A DNA stretch of 26,062 nucleotides from Ruminococcus sp. UBA6407 (GTDB lineage Bacteria > Bacillota > Clostridia > Oscillospirales > Ruminococcaceae), in assembly GCA_002438605.1 (NCBI GenBank), contig DJPR01000015.1, positions 1-26,062 on the forward strand. The letters are read 5' to 3'. The notes under the pieces were generated by a model, which was not told the origin of the DNA, searched no databases, and saw only the letters and a list, made by a program, of their open reading frames with translations. Numbering within the stretch: position 1 is the stretch's first letter; every line of letters begins with the position of its first letter. This document shows positions 22,524 to 26,062 of the stretch, one piece after another. The position numbers and the translations under genes are program-made.

Positions 22524-23411
22524 ATGGATTTTAAAGGTCAATTGAATGAATATATAAAGATTACAGAGGATAATCTAAGGAAATATAACAGTTATACCAA
22601 AGAAACGGAATCATGCAAAATTCTTGTTGATGCAATGAATTATTCTCTTGAAGCAGGCGGCAAAAGAATACGTCCTGCTTTGGTTTATGCATTCTGTGAG
22701 CTGTGCGGCGGAGATATAAATAATGCTGCCGCACCTGCTTGTGCAATTGAAATGATACATACATTTTCACTTATCCATGATGATTTGCCTGCTATGGACA
22801 ATGATGATTTCAGACGAGGCAAGCCGTCATGTCATAAGGCTTTTGATGAGGCAGTTGCAATACTTGCAGGTGATGCTTTGTCTGTTCTTCCTTTTGAGAT
22901 TATTTCCGATGACGACAGATTAACTGCTGAACAAAAGGTTAAAATAATATCATGTCTTGCAAAGGCTGTCGGCAGAGAAGGCATGATAGGCGGTCAGGTA
23001 ATAGACATCGAAAATGAGAAAAGAGATGATGTCAGTGAAGATGACCTGCGTAAAATGTACAAAGGAAAAACAGGAGCATTAATAATGGCATCATGTGTAA
23101 TGGGATGCATAGGAGCAAATGCGTCAGATGAGAAAATAAAGCTTGCCTCTGAGTATGCATATAAACTGGGATTGGCTTTTCAGATTGTGGACGATATACT
23201 TGATGTTACAAGCACACAGGAGGAGCTTGGCAAGCCGATAGGAAGCGACTCGGAAGAAAATAAAACAACTTTCGTTTCTCTTTACGGTGTTGACAAAGCA
23301 AAGAAAATTGCTGCTGAAATAACTTCTGAAGCAGCGGATATTCTTAAGAAGTTTGAGAATAATGAATTTCTTATGGAGCTTACAAAAATGCTTCTCATGC
23401 GAAACAAATAA
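22524..23411 (+). CDS. ispA: Polyprenyl (farnesyl/geranyl) diphosphate synthase
   Basis: A 295-residue trans-prenyltransferase that condenses IPP with allylic diphosphates. The first aspartate-rich motif is DDLPAMD (86-92) and the second is DDILD (223-227). GGKRIRP (45-51) binds diphosphate. The two residues inserted in the first motif (DDxxxxD) and the FSLIHDD context are usual for bacterial farnesyl diphosphate synthase. ATG 22524 has GGAG 6 nt upstream; the TTG at 22512 is not needed. It precedes dxs, which supplies the same pathway. Confidence 0.94.
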   Translation: MDFKGQLNEYIKITEDNLRKYNSYTKETESCKILVDAMNYSLEAGGKRIRPALVYAFCELCGGDINNAAAPACAIEMIHTFSLIHDDLPAMDNDDFRRGKPSCHKAFDEAVAILAGDALSVLPFEIISDDDRLTAEQKVKIISCLAKAVGREGMIGGQVIDIENEKRDDVSEDDLRKMYKGKTGALIMASCVMGCIGANASDEKIKLASEYAYKLGLAFQIVDDILDVTSTQEELGKPIGSDSEENKTTFVSLYGVDKAKKIAAEITSEAADILKKFENNEFLMELTKMLLMRNK

Positions 23412-23439
23412 AGGAGTGCAGAGCAGCTGCGGATAGGTT

Positions 23440-25338
23440 ATGAAGGAAGTAAATAATGAAAAAAACAGTGAAAATGAAAATATAAGACTGCACGACCTTA
23501 ATCTGCCTGAGGACATTAAAAAGCTTACGATTAATCAATGTAAGCATCTTTGTAAGGAGATAAGACAGATTCTTATTTCAACAGTGTCAAAAACAGGCGG
23601 ACATCTGTCTTCAAATCTTGGGGTTGTGGAGCTTACAATGGCAATACACCGCTGTTTTAATTCTCCTGAGGATAAAATAGTGTGGGATGTCGGACATCAG
23701 ACGTATACACATAAAATTCTTACAGGCAGACTTGACAAATTTTCAACATTAAGGCAGGAAAACGGGATATCAGGTTTTCCAAAGCCGTGTGAATCAAAGC
23801 ATGACAGCTTTATAAGCGGGCACAGCAGTACATCAATATCTGTTGCATGCGGAATGGCTGAGGCTATGAGAGTTCAGGATAAGAAAAATTATACCGTTGC
23901 TGTTATCGGTGATGGTGCTTTAACGGGCGGAATGGCTTATGAAGGACTCAACAACAGCGGAAAATCCAAAAGTGAAAATCTGATAGTAATTCTTAATGAC
24001 AATAATATGTCAATATCAAAAAATGTAGGAGCATTGGCAAAATATCTTACATCAATAAGAGGTACTGAAAAATATCTTCATACTAAAAGAGCAATTGAGA
24101 AAACGCTTATAAACATTCCTGTAATAGGTATGCCTGTTGCAAAGGGAATAAAAAACTCAAAGGACGCTGTAAGGGGGAGAATTTTACAGCAAAGCACGCT
24201 TTTTGAGGATATGGGATTTGTTTATTTAGGTCCTGTAAACGGTCATAGTCTTACAGAGCTTGAGCAGGTTATAAATACAGCAAAAAGCTACGATATGCCT
24301 GTATTTATACATGTTATAACAGTAAAAGGAAAGGGTTATCTTCCGGCAGAGAAAAATCCGGGAGAATACCATGGTATCTCAAAATTTGATATTATCACAG
24401 GTAATCCCGAGGTTTCTGTAGATGAATGTTATTCTACAGTGTTTGGCAAGGAACTTGTAGAACTGGCTGAAAAGGACGGAAATATATGTGCAGTAACTGC
24501 TGCAATGAAATATGGAACAGGACTTCAATTTTTCTACGACCGTTTTAAAGAAAGATTTTTTGATGTCGGCATAGCCGAACAGCATGCCGTAACCTTTTCT
24601 GCAGGACTTGCATCAATGGGCATGATTCCTGTTTTTGCTGTATATTCATCATTTATTCAAAGGGCTTATGACCAGCTTATACATGATGTAGCAATAAGCG
24701 GAATGCATGTTGTTCTTGGAATTGACCGTGCAGGCATTGTCGGTGAGGACGGTGAAACTCATCAGGGAATGTTTGATGTTCCTATGCTGACATCTATTCC
24801 CAATACAGCAATTTATTCACCGTCATGCTACGCTGAACTGAAAATGTGTCTTAAAAAAGCACTTTATGATGAAAAGGGACTTGCAGCCGTTCGATACCCC
24901 AGAGGTCAGGATAACTCAACATTTGATAAATCTCATCTTAATACGGAATATACTTTTACTGAAATTCAAAATTCGGATATGCTTTTAATAACATATGGCA
25001 GAATTTATGACGAACTTTATAAGGCACAGAGCATTTTAAATGGCGACGGTATATTCTGTGATTTATTGAAGCTTACAAAAATTTTTCCTATTGAAAAGGA
25101 AGTGATTAAAAGAGCATTGAAATATAAAAAGATAATTTTCTTTGAAGAAAGCTTTGGATTTGGCGGTATATCCGAAATATTCAGCAGTCTGCTTATGGAG
25201 AATGGCTTTACTGGTTCTTACAGCAGAGTTACAGCTAACGGATTTATAAAACAGGCATCAGCAGCAAGCTGTCTTGATAAAATCGGACTCAGTCTTGATA
25301 AAATGCTTGAATATGTCAGAAAAAGGAGCTTTGATTAA
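23440..25338 (+). CDS. dxs: 1-deoxy-D-xylulose-5-phosphate synthase
   Basis: A 632-residue thiamine-diphosphate enzyme that joins pyruvate and glyceraldehyde 3-phosphate, the entry step of the MEP isoprenoid pathway. GGHLSSNLG (53-61) and DVGHQTYTHKILTGR (83-97) hold substrate-contact histidines. GDGALTGGMAYEGLNN (157-172) binds ThDP-Mg. DVGIAEQHAVTFSAGLA carries the catalytic glutamate, and DRAGIVGEDGETHQG follows. The ribosome site is weak (GGATAGG close to the ATG; AAGGAG about 24 nt upstream). The tlyA start overlaps the end closely. Confidence 0.97.
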   Translation: MKEVNNEKNSENENIRLHDLNLPEDIKKLTINQCKHLCKEIRQILISTVSKTGGHLSSNLGVVELTMAIHRCFNSPEDKIVWDVGHQTYTHKILTGRLDKFSTLRQENGISGFPKPCESKHDSFISGHSSTSISVACGMAEAMRVQDKKNYTVAVIGDGALTGGMAYEGLNNSGKSKSENLIVILNDNNMSISKNVGALAKYLTSIRGTEKYLHTKRAIEKTLINIPVIGMPVAKGIKNSKDAVRGRILQQSTLFEDMGFVYLGPVNGHSLTELEQVINTAKSYDMPVFIHVITVKGKGYLPAEKNPGEYHGISKFDIITGNPEVSVDECYSTVFGKELVELAEKDGNICAVTAAMKYGTGLQFFYDRFKERFFDVGIAEQHAVTFSAGLASMGMIPVFAVYSSFIQRAYDQLIHDVAISGMHVVLGIDRAGIVGEDGETHQGMFDVPMLTSIPNTAIYSPSCYAELKMCLKKALYDEKGLAAVRYPRGQDNSTFDKSHLNTEYTFTEIQNSDMLLITYGRIYDELYKAQSILNGDGIFCDLLKLTKIFPIEKEVIKRALKYKKIIFFEESFGFGGISEIFSSLLMENGFTGSYSRVTANGFIKQASAASCLDKIGLSLDKMLEYVRKRSFD

Positions 25339-25339
25339 T

Positions 25340-26062
25340 GTGGCTAGGCTTGATGCAGAGCTTGTTACCAGAAAAATTGCAGGCAGTCGTGAACGTGCAA
25401 AGGAGCTTATAAAAAGCGGAGCAGTTTTAGTTAACGGAAAAATTATTTCCAAGCCGTCGGCAGACATAAATGAGGCTGATGAAATAATATCTTTGGCTGA
25501 GGAGTTTAAATATGTTGGTCGTGGCGGACTAAAGCTTGAAAAGGCAATTGATGAGTTTGGAATAGATTTAAAAAATAAAATTTGTATTGACATAGGTGCG
25601 TCTACAGGCGGATTTACAGATTGCATGCTGCAAAACGGTGCTGCAAGGGTTTATGCGGTTGATGTCGGACATGACCAGCTTGCAGAAAAGCTGCGAAACG
25701 ACGCAAGAGTATGCAATGCAGAGGGTACTGATATAAGAAATATAACTGTAGATTTTACAGGCGGACAAGTTGATTTTATTTCCATAGATGTTTCTTTTAT
25801 ATCCTTAAAACTGATTTTGCCTAAAGCTTCTGAACTTCTTAAAGAATGCGGAGAGGCTTCGGTTCTCATTAAGCCTCAGTTTGAGGCAGGCAAAAAGGGA
25901 ATAGGAAAAAACGGTATAGTCAAGGATAGAAAAGTTCATGAAAATGTATTGAAGGATATTACAGAATTTGCCGTTTCACTTGGATTTATGCCAAATGCTC
26001 TTATATGTTCACCAATAAAAGGCGGAAGTGGAAATACTGAGAACTTGTCTTCACAAGGAAAA
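25340..26062 (+). CDS. tlyA: TlyA family rRNA 2'-O-methyltransferase, 3' end outside window
   Basis: 241 codons are visible and open to the window edge. An S4 RNA-binding domain (1-about 58) precedes an FtsJ-like methyltransferase. The SAM loop is CIDIGASTGGF (82-92). The K-D-K-E catalytic set is present: K65 (GRGGLKLEK), D150 (SIDVSF), K178 (LIKPQFE) and E234 (GSGNTE). Family members methylate rRNA cytidines in both subunits. Translation begins at GTG 25340 with AAGGAG (25323-25328) 11 nt upstream; an overlapping ATG at 25338 is in the wrong frame. After E234 the residues NLSSQGK do not look like the family's usual hydrophobic end. Confidence 0.92.
   Translation, partial: MARLDAELVTRKIAGSRERAKELIKSGAVLVNGKIISKPSADINEADEIISLAEEFKYVGRGGLKLEKAIDEFGIDLKNKICIDIGASTGGFTDCMLQNGAARVYAVDVGHDQLAEKLRNDARVCNAEGTDIRNITVDFTGGQVDFISIDVSFISLKLILPKASELLKECGEASVLIKPQFEAGKKGIGKNGIVKDRKVHENVLKDITEFAVSLGFMPNALICSPIKGGSGNTENLSSQGK

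Noticed and set aside
1..26062. CRISPR array, tRNA or rRNA genes, prophage or toxin-antitoxin loci
   Set aside because: No regularly spaced repeats, no tRNA-like cloverleaf and no phage or toxin-antitoxin genes were recognised; minus-strand frames all lie opposite well-supported genes.

Overview
The window is a low-GC, tightly packed, almost entirely plus-strand stretch of a Firmicutes (Clostridia) chromosome. The complete spoIIIA sporulation operon, cwlD, the order Asp23-nusB-xseA-xseB-ispA-dxs-tlyA, the radical SAM/DUF2344 pair and the protein sequences suggest an Oscillospiraceae/Ruminococcus-like anaerobe. This placement is inference from gene content, not from a database search. No rRNA, tRNA or CRISPR array was seen. 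The one mobile element is an IS3-family remnant at the left edge.

Layout. 1-1000: IS3 remnant, a nested inverted repeat and a nitroreductase gene with its own promoter. 1100-1930: cwlD (spore cortex amidase) behind a SigmaE-like promoter and closed by a strong terminator. 1930-4530: a radical SAM protein and its DUF2344 partner, overlapping by 8 nt. 4535-5170: rplS with its own promoter, a long structured leader and a terminator. 5235-8462: two tandem type I signal peptidases, rbgA, rnhB and yraN. 8459-10769: thrC behind its own promoter and a compactly folded 5' UTR, then a metallophosphoesterase. 10800-14270: trigger factor, clpP and clpX, a protein-quality-control block. 14271-19041: spoIIIAA-AH behind a SigmaE-type promoter. 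19042-19377: the only gap over 300 nt; it holds a strong promoter and a long self-complementary element (6S-RNA-like or MITE-like). 19378-26062: Asp23/YqhY, nusB, a TsaD-like paralogue, xseA, xseB, ispA, dxs and a tlyA gene cut by the window end.

How the genes fit together. Most of the window is core housekeeping: ribosome assembly and modification (rplS, rbgA, tlyA), transcription antitermination (nusB), DNA maintenance (rnhB, xseA/B), isoprenoid supply (dxs, ispA), secretion (signal peptidases) and proteolysis (tig, clpP, clpX). Two units (cwlD, spoIIIA) belong to endospore formation, and both are preceded by SigmaE-like promoters.

The least explained content is non-coding. An rplS leader contains competing helices and an internal terminator. 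The thrC 5' UTR can form a nested stem plus pseudoknot. A folded element lies upstream of clpP. A short motif (core ACCGyACA after TTAnGnCAA) recurs in several intergenic regions, twice in opposite orientation in the gap after spoIIIAH. No novel protein system was identified; the radical SAM/DUF2344 pair and the TsaD paralogue are the least characterised proteins.
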